Assembly (NCBI RefSeq): GCF_900112065.1
Contig: NZ_FOKE01000011.1
Coordinates: 151,219 to 215,218 of the forward strand
Length of the DNA: 64,000 nt
From: Cohnella sp. OV330
Lineage (GTDB): Bacteria > Bacillota > Bacilli > Paenibacillales > Paenibacillaceae
Direction: 5' to 3'
Shown: positions 1-7,595 of the stretch, in pieces
How positions within the stretch are numbered: position 1 is the stretch's first letter
How the letters are laid out: each line of letters starts with the position of its first letter
The notes under the pieces: model-generated
Told to the model about the DNA's origin: nothing
What the model saw: only the letters and a program-made list of their open reading frames with translations
Databases searched by the model: none
Made by a program: the position numbers and the translations under genes

Positions 1-705
1 ATGTTGGCGAGGCTCCAAGCGACGGGCGCGGATGCGAATTGGAGCTGCGGGCTCCATGTCCACGTCGGCTTAGATCCTTGGGGAGAAGAAGCGATTCCCC
101 GGTTTATCGAGGCGGCCCTGCTGTATCAAGAAGCTGCGAGGAATTTACTGAATACGAGCGAAGCTCGACTGCAATTCTGTCCGCCCGTCACGCGGGAGAT
201 GTACGATCGGTTTAGATCCGATCCCGGGAGCGACGCATTATACCGCAAGGGACGCCCCCAATCCCATCGATGCGGCATGAATCTGGCGGCTTGGTACGAT
301 ATCGGCACGGTGGAGATTCGTTATGCCAATGGCTCCTTAGACTACAATGAAGTGATCAACACCGTTGAATTCTGCCTTCGTTTCGTGGAGGCCATTGGGG
401 CGGGACGTACGCTTTCTGCCGATCCCCGCCAACTGGCGATTGAACTCGGCGCGCCTGCCGGCGGCTATCCTCAACCAAAGCCCGCCCCGCAATGGTATCG
501 CGAGCGAATGTGGCTGGAAGATGCGCTGGTGCCCGTCTTAGTTCCGCTTGCAAGACGCCTTGTCCAGGACGGGGAGATTCTTTCTATTTTGCCCAGGCCG
601 GAAGGCATCTTAGTTGCAATAGAAGACGCTAATGGGGATTTATTCAAACACCTTTTGCATCTGCCTTCTACGGGTTGGGAAGCCGTGCGGCTGCTTCAAG
701 AATGA
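1..705 (+). CDS. amidoligase-like protein (5' end probably outside window)
   Basis: The 234-residue product resembles the putative amidoligase (COOH-NH2 ligase, Amidoligase_2) family of ATP-grasp/glutamine-synthetase-like enzymes, which are thought to form amide bonds on peptides or small acids. The visible family signatures are the His-x-His segment SCGLHVHVGLD near residue 17, the RCGMNLAAW segment near residue 90 and TVEIRYANGSLDYNEV, where family members carry a conserved E-x-R. An ATG sits at base 1, but family members usually have about 60-100 more N-terminal residues, so the true start probably lies upstream of the window. Substrate is unknown. A hairpin follows the stop codon. Confidence 0.6.
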   Translation: MLARLQATGADANWSCGLHVHVGLDPWGEEAIPRFIEAALLYQEAARNLLNTSEARLQFCPPVTREMYDRFRSDPGSDALYRKGRPQSHRCGMNLAAWYDIGTVEIRYANGSLDYNEVINTVEFCLRFVEAIGAGRTLSADPRQLAIELGAPAGGYPQPKPAPQWYRERMWLEDALVPVLVPLARRLVQDGEILSILPRPEGILVAIEDANGDLFKHLLHLPSTGWEAVRLLQE

Positions 706-714
706 CTTGAACGA

Positions 715-742
715 AGAAGACCCCTTTGACGAGGGGTCTTCT
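715..742 (+). terminator. strong hairpin between amidoligase-like and FGE-like genes
   Basis: AGAAGACCCC and GGGGTCTTCT pair perfectly (10 bp) around an 8-base loop. No T-run follows on the plus strand, so it may be a weak terminator, an RNA-processing site or an expression-balancing hairpin just upstream of the next ribosome binding site. Confidence 0.5.
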
Positions 743-763
743 AACTTGGAAGGAGAGACCGAC

Positions 764-1738
764 ATGAACGAGCTCTATCGGGAAACATACGCCAAGCTGC
801 CGGAACGCGAGCGGCAAGCGCTGCTGGTTTCGCTGGCCGAGAGGCATCCGGGCCTTGAGCTGAAGCGGTTTGCCCGCTTTGATCGGTTCGGCAGAGGCAC
901 GGATACGGCGATTTATTCGCTGGACGGGAGCGAATTCGTATTCGTGCCGGGCGATACGGTGAAGCTGGGCTGGGATTCGTTCGCCGACGGCTTCGACGAG
1001 GCGACGAAGCAGGATGTGGACGAGACGCTGGGGGAGTTCGATATCGAAGACGGCGAGGCGTGGATCGGAAGCCTCATGTCGCCGGTTCGCACCGTCACGG
1101 TGCCGCCGATGCTGGCGGAACGCAAGCTCCGGGAAGTTGGCTGGACGAAGGCGCCGCCCGGCGATGCAGCGACTGCCGAGAGGTGGAAAGCGCAAATCGA
1201 CATATTCGAGAACTCTTCCACGAGTAGGCTTACGATCGATAAGCGGTTGCGGCTTGACCGGTCGGAAGGCGCTACGGTCTTGTCCACGTACGCGCCGGTG
1301 AGCTATGCGGAATGGCTTCAAAGCCTTCAAACGCAGGGTTTTTCCGCGCCGACGGAAGACGAATGGGAATACCTATGCGGCGGAGGTTCCCGGACATTGT
1401 GGCGCTTCGGGGACAGCTTCGATTACGACATGCACCTTAAGCATTTCCAAGCGCCGGAGCGGAAGGGCGAACCGTATGACTTAGAGCTGCCTAACGAGTT
1501 CGGTCTACACATCGCCTACGATCCGTACCAATACGAAGTGGTGGACGGCGCTTGCTTTTTGAAGGGCGGCGACGGCGGAAGCCTGATCTGCGGAGGCACG
1601 GGAATGGCGATCGGCTATTTGCCGACCGCGACTTATTACCGGCAGTCCTATATGGGTGAAGCGGCGGAGGCGGACTATAAGGCCGATATCGGCGGCGATT
1701 ATACCTTTTACCGCAGAATCGTTCGTATTAGAGATTAA
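764..1738 (+). CDS. formylglycine-generating-enzyme/SUMF1-like domain protein
   Basis: The 324-residue protein carries a C-terminal segment with the typical FGE-sulfatase (SUMF1/EgtB/PvdO fold) signature PTEDEWEYLCGGGSRTLWRFGD near residues 190-210, preceded by an N-terminal region I do not recognise. The ending (YRRIVRIRD) corresponds to the usual G-F-R-hydrophobic end of the fold but is divergent. The family includes Cys-oxidising formylglycine enzymes and many non-catalytic relatives, so no reaction is assigned. The start is the ATG at 764, preceded by GGAAGGAGAG; the reading frame is open further upstream but there it overlaps the preceding gene. It lies downstream of the amidoligase-like gene and may share its transcript. 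Confidence 0.65.
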   Translation: MNELYRETYAKLPERERQALLVSLAERHPGLELKRFARFDRFGRGTDTAIYSLDGSEFVFVPGDTVKLGWDSFADGFDEATKQDVDETLGEFDIEDGEAWIGSLMSPVRTVTVPPMLAERKLREVGWTKAPPGDAATAERWKAQIDIFENSSTSRLTIDKRLRLDRSEGATVLSTYAPVSYAEWLQSLQTQGFSAPTEDEWEYLCGGGSRTLWRFGDSFDYDMHLKHFQAPERKGEPYDLELPNEFGLHIAYDPYQYEVVDGACFLKGGDGGSLICGGTGMAIGYLPTATYYRQSYMGEAAEADYKADIGGDYTFYRRIVRIRD

Positions 1739-1779
1739 CCCCTAACGATCGCACGCAGCGCTGCCTCTTTTGCGCCGCC

Positions 1780-2376
1780 TCACGCATACGCTTGCCTCCA
1801 AGCGTCGACCAACCGCTTCTTCTGCAGCAGATGGTGGCGATAATGCATCTCGATCAGTTGGAACCACTCGAGCGCATTCAAGCCGCCAAGGCGGGGATGG
1901 GCAACCGTATTTTGCGCAAGCTCGAATGCCGTGTCCTTGCCCGGCTCCGATAGGGCTCGGGCCGCCGGATCAAACGCCGCCGCCACCATCGGCTCGATCT
2001 CGGTCATCCGACGCACCGTATCGCGCAGCCCGTCCACGATTTGTTGCTTGCTGTCGGGTTGCGGCGGCGTGTACTGCGGCGATGGGGGAACTTGAACGCG
2101 CTCCGGCGGGAAGCTTCCCGCTTTGAACAACGCCTCCCCCAGCTTGGTTTTCCCAGTAGGAGAACCCGTTAGATCGCCATTCGGAGCGAGGCACAGCGCC
2201 GCATTCCGCAATTGCATAAATTGTGCGGAAAGAATCAAATGCATATGCATCTGACCAAGCGACCATTCATCTTCTGCAGGCTTCCACAGCAGCTGCTCGA
2301 GGCTGAAGCTCTCCAATTCCTGAATATAGCCGTTCACTGTCTCTTCGAATTTGCGCAACGTTTCCTTCGTATTCAT
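1780..2376 (-). CDS. DinB family protein
   Basis: The 198-residue protein matches the DinB/YfiT-like four-helix bundle family, proteins that bind a metal with three histidines and often act as thiol-dependent S-transferases. Visible features are the N-terminal helix with LLWKPAEDEWSLGQMHMHL, where an early His ligand is expected, and the C-terminal EWFQLIEMHYRHHLLQ, where the other His ligands lie. The start is the ATG at 2376, preceded by AAAGGAG. The next upstream minus-strand gene, a WYL regulator, begins 1 kb away and ends 65 bp before this start, so the regulator and DinB gene could be co-transcribed. Exact substrate is unknown. Confidence 0.75.
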   Translation of the reverse strand: MNTKETLRKFEETVNGYIQELESFSLEQLLWKPAEDEWSLGQMHMHLILSAQFMQLRNAALCLAPNGDLTGSPTGKTKLGEALFKAGSFPPERVQVPPSPQYTPPQPDSKQQIVDGLRDTVRRMTEIEPMVAAAFDPAARALSEPGKDTAFELAQNTVAHPRLGGLNALEWFQLIEMHYRHHLLQKKRLVDAWRQAYA

Positions 2377-2440
2377 TGCCGAAACCACTCCTTTGAACTG
2401 AATGGCTTTAGCATACAATAAGGCTCCTGACACAAGTCTG

Positions 2441-3388
2441 TCAGTACCTTTTTCGCATGTTTTCGATTTCCGCGCGCATGCGATCCCGCAGCGATTCCGG
2501 CTCCAGCACGCGCACCGCCGCGCCCCAGCCGAGCGTCCACTGAATCAGCTCCTCGACCTGCCGCACGCGGAACGTGGCCAGCCAGCCCTCCTCCCCCGGC
2601 TCGAACGATTCCATATAGAAGTTGTCCGATCCCTGAACCAGGTCCGCGACAGCCGGATCGACCAGCATCCGCACGATGACGTTCCGTTCGTCTATGTACC
2701 GCCGGTTGTGAAGGTTAAAGCCGGAAAGGACTTCGAACGATTCTTCAAGCACGACGAGCTCTTTCATACGGGACAGCCGAAAGTGGCGAACGTCTCCTCT
2801 TAGACCGCAGAACGCGACAAGCACCCATGCGCCTTGGGAAAAAACGAGCCCGTATGGATCGGCCGTACGCTCGCTGTGGCGACTGCCATCCGGTCCTGGC
2901 AGGTTCTTGGAATAGCGGAAGCGAACCTTGCGCTTTTTCACAATCGCCCGGCGCAGCTGCTCGAACGTTTCCTTCTCCTCCCCGCGCGTTCTCGCCGTTC
3001 TATCGTTCAACAGCCTGATCGCCGATCGCAACCGGTCTGTCTCCTTGCGCACGCTCTCCGGCAAAATAGCCTCGATCTTCTCCTGCGAGCTGCGGGCGCT
3101 CGCGCCGTACTCGGCGTCCAGCCTCAGTTCGACGAAGTCCGCCCCGACGAGCAGCGCCATCGCTTCCTCCGCCGTGAAGCTTACCGGGGGGAGGAAGTAG
3201 CCCTCCATTAAAGCGTATCCTACGCCCGGCTCGCCTGCCACAGGAACGCCCATTTCGCTGAGCGCTTGCATGTCGCGGTAAATCGTGCGGACGCTCGTCT
3301 CGAACCGACCGGCCAAATCCTCGGCCCGCAGAACTCCTTTGCGCTGCAGCTCGATGACGATGGCCAACATGCGCTCGGTTTTATTCAT
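2441..3388 (-). CDS. YafY-type HTH/WYL transcriptional regulator
   Basis: The 315-residue protein has an N-terminal DeoR-like winged helix-turn-helix (residues ~1-60, with SVRTIYRDMQALSEMGVPV as recognition helix and wing) followed by a WYL domain (residues ~135-215, containing DPYGLVFSQGAWVLVAFC) and a C-terminal WCX-like extension. WYL regulators bind DNA and sense nucleotide or other ligands. The start at 3388 is preceded by AAAGGAAG. It points toward the DinB gene 65 bp downstream, the usual arrangement for a regulator with a stress-type target. It is more distant from the two other WYL regulators in this window (12438-13403 and 28473-29456) than those are from each other. Confidence 0.85.
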   Translation of the reverse strand: MNKTERMLAIVIELQRKGVLRAEDLAGRFETSVRTIYRDMQALSEMGVPVAGEPGVGYALMEGYFLPPVSFTAEEAMALLVGADFVELRLDAEYGASARSSQEKIEAILPESVRKETDRLRSAIRLLNDRTARTRGEEKETFEQLRRAIVKKRKVRFRYSKNLPGPDGSRHSERTADPYGLVFSQGAWVLVAFCGLRGDVRHFRLSRMKELVVLEESFEVLSGFNLHNRRYIDERNVIVRMLVDPAVADLVQGSDNFYMESFEPGEEGWLATFRVRQVEELIQWTLGWGAAVRVLEPESLRDRMRAEIENMRKRY

Positions 3389-3574
3389 CGTCGTCCACTT
3401 CCTTTGTCATGCCGCTGTTTTGTTTAATATATCGCTATCTATAGAGGTTTGTCTCCATTTTGCCCTAAATCTCCATGGTTGCCGCCTGTCGCTCTCTCGA
3501 CCAATAGGATTAAGGATGAGAATCGTTATAGCGGAATGGCTTTAAAGGCTTTTCACCGCATCACCTGCAAAACG

Positions 3575-3610
3575 AAAGCCACAGGCACCCTACAGGGTGC
3601 CTGTGGCTTT
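3575..3610. terminator. bidirectional terminator
   Basis: A perfect 16-bp stem (AAAGCCACAGGCACCC with its complement) and a 4-base loop sit directly after the stop of the alpha/beta hydrolase. T-rich sequence follows on the minus strand (TTTCGTTTT). The rest of 3389-3574 shows no gene. Confidence 0.8.
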
Positions 3611-3611
3611 C

Positions 3612-4427
3612 TTAATTCAATTCCATTAGAAAGTCATTCGCCGCCTGAAAGTATCCGTTCAAATCGTCGGCGTGGACGCCGTGGCCGCATTGTTCGAATA
3701 CGATCAGCCTGGTATTCGGCCTTCTGGCTTCCATCCGTCTCGCCTGTTCGGTAGCCAGAATGAAGCTTTTCCCGCCGTGAATCAGCAGGATCGGGCAGCT
3801 TGACCCTAACCAGTCGTCCCACCACGTCCCATTGGATTGAGGTACGGACACTTGCAGCCCCTTCAGATCCGTTCGAAATCCCCAACCGCGTTCATCCTCA
3901 AATACGCTTTCGGCGAAGTAATCGATCGCCCGAAGTCCCGCGCTCGCAAGCGATTCTCTCAGTTCCTTCAATGAAGCGGATCGATAGGGAAGCCTGTCTG
4001 CAAAAGAGAAATCGGCTTGAATCTCCGCGCCGATATCCTCGACAATAAGGGCTGTCACCCATTCGGGATAACGGGCCGCAAATTGATAAGCGTTCAAGCC
4101 GCCCAAGGAATGTCCTAGAATCGTGACCGGCCGTCCCCCAAGCTCCGATTGAACGAGAGTTAGAATATCCTCCACGTAATCCTCTCTTGCGTATTCCTGC
4201 CCTGGAGAAGGGTCGCTCCAACCATGTCCACGCTGGTCCAGGGAGATGACCCGCCAATCCTTGAAACGAACGGCCAGCTCCGAGAACGATCTCGCATTCG
4301 CCATATACCCATGCAGCATAACGAGCACGCGCTCGCTATCCCCGCCATAATCAAGGTAAGAAAGCTTAAGATTTCCTGATTGAAAGAACTTCCTAACAGC
4401 CGTGCCTTGAGCTCTTAAATTCGACAT
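3612..4427 (-). CDS. alpha/beta-fold hydrolase
   Basis: The 271-residue protein is a canonical alpha/beta hydrolase. The oxyanion-hole region is VMLHGYMANARSF, the strand-4 motif is SLDQRGHGWSD, the nucleophile elbow is GHSLGG (Ser), and the catalytic His lies in FEQCGHGVHADD near the C-terminus; the acid is expected in the strand before it (LLIHGGKS). Such proteins hydrolyse esters, lactones or C-C bonds; the substrate cannot be inferred. The frame is open to 4472, but the ATG at 4427 follows GAGGAGCGATGTCAG and matches the start of homologous sequence, so it is preferred. It lies 90 bp downstream of the MFS transporter on the same strand. Confidence 0.8.
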   Translation of the reverse strand: MSNLRAQGTAVRKFFQSGNLKLSYLDYGGDSERVLVMLHGYMANARSFSELAVRFKDWRVISLDQRGHGWSDPSPGQEYAREDYVEDILTLVQSELGGRPVTILGHSLGGLNAYQFAARYPEWVTALIVEDIGAEIQADFSFADRLPYRSASLKELRESLASAGLRAIDYFAESVFEDERGWGFRTDLKGLQVSVPQSNGTWWDDWLGSSCPILLIHGGKSFILATEQARRMEARRPNTRLIVFEQCGHGVHADDLNGYFQAANDFLMELN

Positions 4428-4517
4428 CTGACATCGCTCCTCTTTGGTCGTCATTCCGCTCTTTTGACTCATTTTAACCGTTAATGGTGACAGCCTTTGT
4501 CATTGAATTTCCTTTTA

Positions 4518-5756
4518 TCAGCCGCTGAGAGGTAGACCCTTATGCTCATTCCTTCGTTGTCGTTGTCCATACATGCCGGCCAGCACGGCGGCTATCGCCA
4601 TGAAGATCGCGCTGGACGCGACGCCGAATTGCAGCCCGAACCGTTCGACCTCCACGCCTCCAACGATAGGGCCGATAATCTGCCCCGAAGCAAAAAAGGC
4701 CGTGGCTAAGCTGAGGCATGCCGCATAAGCGTGATGAGGAACGTGACGTCGCAGAAGCGCGGTGGTCATCAGCGGAGGGGTAATAAAGGAGACCAGTCCG
4801 ACCGTAACAGCGCCTAATGCCGTAAAAATGATATTGTTGGTGGTTACGCCAATCACCCCGATTGTCCCCAAGGTTAACCCGGTCGCAAGCGTATATCCGC
4901 TCGGCCAGCGGTCGATGGCCTTTCCTCCGATCCATCCGTTAAATAACCCCGCAAATCCTATACCTGACCAGATCAATCCGGCATAGAGAGACGGAATGCC
5001 ATGGCTCACCAGATAAGGAATCAAGTACGTGAAATAAATGATGTAACCCCAGCCGAAGAAGAAATAAGAACCGATTAAGAACAAAAGCTTCTTCGGATGC
5101 AGCAGGAGAAGGTACACGTTCATGCGCGCTTGTTCTCGAGAATCCGCTCCCGTCCGTGCGGGTATCGGCGCGGATTTCCGCTTTCCCGTGACGGTCTCGA
5201 AACCGAACGCGGCGATGACGCCAAACACGCCCATGGCCACCCAGGCATACCGCCAACCATCCACATGCGAAGGGTCTATCGTGATGGGCGCGAACAAGCC
5301 CGTCACTAGAATGCCTGCAGAACCGCCCAGCCATATGAGACCCGACGCCACGCCTCTTTCCGCCGGCCGTACGGCATCCATGGCAATGGACAGAACCAAC
5401 ACCGTGGCAAGAGCCGATAACAAGCCAACGACGAACCGCCATAGCCCGAGCTGAACGGAATGATGGCTGAATGCCGAGCCGATCATGGCCAATCCGAGCA
5501 AGAAACACGTGATTCGGTTGATGACCGGCTTGCGATCCGGGAAACGCGAGATCAAAGGCGAGAGACCTAAGGTTCCGATTAAATAACCGATAAAGTTGAC
5601 CGTTCCCAGCATGCCCAGCTGACTGTAGCTCCCCCCGATCTCCCTCTGTATTCCCGGCAGGAACATGCCATAGGAGAGTCGAGAAAAACCGAGAATGACG
5701 ACAAATAAAAGCGATGCCCACAGCGTAATCCAGTTGAATGCGGATTTTGTGCCCAT
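4518..5756 (-). CDS. MFS transporter, YbfB/YjiJ-like
   Basis: The 412-residue protein has about twelve hydrophobic segments and the major-facilitator pattern, with the loop between helices 2 and 3 reading SRFPDRKPV. The opening GFSRLSYGMFLPGIQREIGG resembles YbfB/YjiJ-type or CynX/NimT-like carriers, proton-driven exporters or importers of small organic compounds in the cytoplasmic membrane. The start at 5756 is divergent from a LysR regulator that begins 115 bp away, a common arrangement in which the regulator controls the pump. Substrate is unknown. The alpha/beta hydrolase follows on the same strand, possibly in one operon. Confidence 0.8.
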   Translation of the reverse strand: MGTKSAFNWITLWASLLFVVILGFSRLSYGMFLPGIQREIGGSYSQLGMLGTVNFIGYLIGTLGLSPLISRFPDRKPVINRITCFLLGLAMIGSAFSHHSVQLGLWRFVVGLLSALATVLVLSIAMDAVRPAERGVASGLIWLGGSAGILVTGLFAPITIDPSHVDGWRYAWVAMGVFGVIAAFGFETVTGKRKSAPIPARTGADSREQARMNVYLLLLHPKKLLFLIGSYFFFGWGYIIYFTYLIPYLVSHGIPSLYAGLIWSGIGFAGLFNGWIGGKAIDRWPSGYTLATGLTLGTIGVIGVTTNNIIFTALGAVTVGLVSFITPPLMTTALLRRHVPHHAYAACLSLATAFFASGQIIGPIVGGVEVERFGLQFGVASSAIFMAIAAVLAGMYGQRQRRNEHKGLPLSG

Positions 5757-5829
5757 TGCCCATCTTCCCCTAAAATAATTTGTTGACCCTAGTGTAATTT
5801 TATGGAGAAGTTTTGTAAAATTAAATTAT

Positions 5830-5846
5830 ATGAACAAATGATTCAT
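5830..5846. promoter_or_regulatory. candidate LysR operator between MFS and LysR genes
   Basis: An inverted repeat ATGAA-N7-TTCAT lies in AT-rich DNA in the 115-bp divergent spacer, with the general T-N11-A shape bound by LysR proteins. It ends about 25 bp before the LysR start codon. Confidence 0.4.
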
Positions 5847-5871
5847 TAATCTTAAATCAAAGGTGATGACC

Positions 5872-6756
5872 ATGGATCTTCGAGCTTTAAAAACCTTCGA
5901 GGCGTGCGTGCGGCTTGGCCATTTTCAGAAGGCTGCCGAGGAACTCCAATATGCGCCTTCTACGGTAACCCTTCAGATTCAGCGCCTCGAAGCCGATCTG
6001 GGCGTTTCTTTATTCGTGCGCGACGGCAAACGCGTAATGGTGACGGAGGCCGGTCGATGGCTTAGCCATGAGGCCTCGACTTTGTTGAAGTCGGTCGGAT
6101 CCATCAGGCAGACGGTCTCCGATATCGCGGCGGGCGATGACGGCAGCGTTCGTTTCGCCGCTATTGAGCCTATCGCGAGCCAGAAGCTGGCGACCGTTAT
6201 CGCCGACTTCTACAAGACTCGTCCGAAAGTGGAGCTAACCATGGAAGTGGGCGGCAGCAAGACGATCGCGGGGAGGGTTCGATCCGGAGAATTGGATTTT
6301 GGCATATGCTCGGCCCCGCCGCCGAATCTCATGCTGGCGTTTGAACCGTTAATCGAGGAACGATTAGGGGTGATGTTGAACGTGAATCATCCATTAGCCA
6401 ATCGGGATCGCATCGCGGCGAGCGACCTTGCAGGGCTAACCGTTCTGGTCAAAGAACCGACCTGTATCTATCGAGAGCTCTGGGAGACGACGTTCTGCCC
6501 CACCGCCCAGAACCCTTTCACTAGCGTTGAGGTCGGAAGCTTCTTCGTGATCCAACAAATGGTTAAAGCAGCGTTCGGCATTGCGATCGTTCCGATCTAT
6601 AGCAGTCTCGAGAGCGAGGGATCCTTGGTCATCAAGCCCTTCATGGACCTGAACCCCACCCTCGGCATCGGCTTCGTTTATAAAGATAAAAATGTCTTGG
6701 GGAAGGCGTCGTTATTGTTAATGGACGCGATAAGAGATTCAACGGCAGGTTCTTGA
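5872..6756 (+). CDS. LysR family transcriptional regulator
   Basis: The 294-residue protein has the LysR layout: N-terminal winged HTH (residues 1-60, FEACVRLGHFQKAAEELQYA then STVTLQIQRLEADLGVSLF), a linker helix and a periplasmic-binding-like effector domain with VRFAAIEPIASQKLA as the first strand and ELDFGICSAPP. The start chosen is the third candidate in GTG-ATG-ACC-ATG because AAAGGTGAT then sits at normal spacing. Divergence from the MFS gene suggests it regulates that pump. The inducer is unknown. Confidence 0.85.
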   Translation: MDLRALKTFEACVRLGHFQKAAEELQYAPSTVTLQIQRLEADLGVSLFVRDGKRVMVTEAGRWLSHEASTLLKSVGSIRQTVSDIAAGDDGSVRFAAIEPIASQKLATVIADFYKTRPKVELTMEVGGSKTIAGRVRSGELDFGICSAPPPNLMLAFEPLIEERLGVMLNVNHPLANRDRIAASDLAGLTVLVKEPTCIYRELWETTFCPTAQNPFTSVEVGSFFVIQQMVKAAFGIAIVPIYSSLESEGSLVIKPFMDLNPTLGIGFVYKDKNVLGKASLLLMDAIRDSTAGS

Positions 6757-6768
6757 AATAAAACAAGA

Positions 6769-6784
6769 GCACTCATTTGAGTGC
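6769..6784 (-). terminator. terminator read on the minus strand
   Basis: GCACTCA-TT-TGAGTGC forms a 7-bp stem; reading the minus strand it is followed by the T-rich CTTGTTTTATTT. It can end transcripts of the GNAT gene at 6887-7390. Bases 6785-6886 hold nothing recognisable. Confidence 0.5.
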
Positions 6785-6886
6785 CCGAGATCGATTGCGT
6801 CGCGATTTTCATGGCGTAATATCGTCGAAATTCTGCAAAAGGCGCTGCTTCAGCCCCTCTTCGTTTGTTAAAGGAATGCTTACCGT

Positions 6887-7390
6887 TTAGCTCGTCGCCG
6901 TTGGATGGACGATTTTCTTTAACAAATGCATCGTACCGTCCCCATTCTCAGGATCAAACGCCATGAACCGTTCATAGCCTCTTCTTTCATACATGGGCAG
7001 CAGCCATGGATGTTTCTCGGCAGTCGCTAATGTAACGGCCGGGGCGCCCAGCTTATCGCGAATAATTTGCTGCTCCACCCAATTGAGCAACTTGTTGCCG
7101 ACCCCTTTTCCCTGAGCGTCGGGATCCACGGCAAACCATCTCAAGAAAGGCAGATCCGTTATTCCTTTAAGCTCATTGCCTTTAGATAGGGTAACCGTAG
7201 CTTGAACTTCACCATCGATCTCCAAAACATAGCATTCATTTTCGGCTATATTCGTTTGAATCATAGCCAAGTCCGCATTAGCGGCAGGCCAATGAAGCTT
7301 AAGCTCGCGAATGGTGACATAGGCCTTATAAATAACGTCTTGCAGTCTTTCTGCATCCTCTTGCGTTGCCAAACGATAAATTTCACTCAT
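6887..7390 (-). CDS. GNAT family N-acetyltransferase
   Basis: The 167-residue protein is a GNAT acetyltransferase, transferring acetyl from acetyl-CoA to an amine. The acetyl-CoA-binding motif A is visible as WFAVDPDAQGKGVGNKLLNW (residues ~94-113; consensus Q/R-x-x-G-x-G/A), followed by TLATAEKHPWLLPMYERRGY, the usual beta5-alpha4 region with P-x-Y-x-x-x-G-Y. The start at 7390 is preceded by CAAGGAGTC; the frame is open further upstream but without another ribosome binding site. No neighbour indicates the substrate. Confidence 0.85.
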   Translation of the reverse strand: MSEIYRLATQEDAERLQDVIYKAYVTIRELKLHWPAANADLAMIQTNIAENECYVLEIDGEVQATVTLSKGNELKGITDLPFLRWFAVDPDAQGKGVGNKLLNWVEQQIIRDKLGAPAVTLATAEKHPWLLPMYERRGYERFMAFDPENGDGTMHLLKKIVHPTATS

Positions 7391-7595
7391 CCCGAAAAGA
7401 CTCCTTGCAAGATATATTTGAAAGTCCAAGCGTTTAAGTCGGAATAAACGCAAGTACACTCTAACATACACTTGTTACGGAGCGCTAATCGAGTTTTTCT
7501 ATTCACTCATCGATGTTACAGTACGGCCGGCTGAACCGACTGTTAATTCATGGTATGATTGGATCAAAGTCGTCCGCCAAAGGAGATCTCGAGAC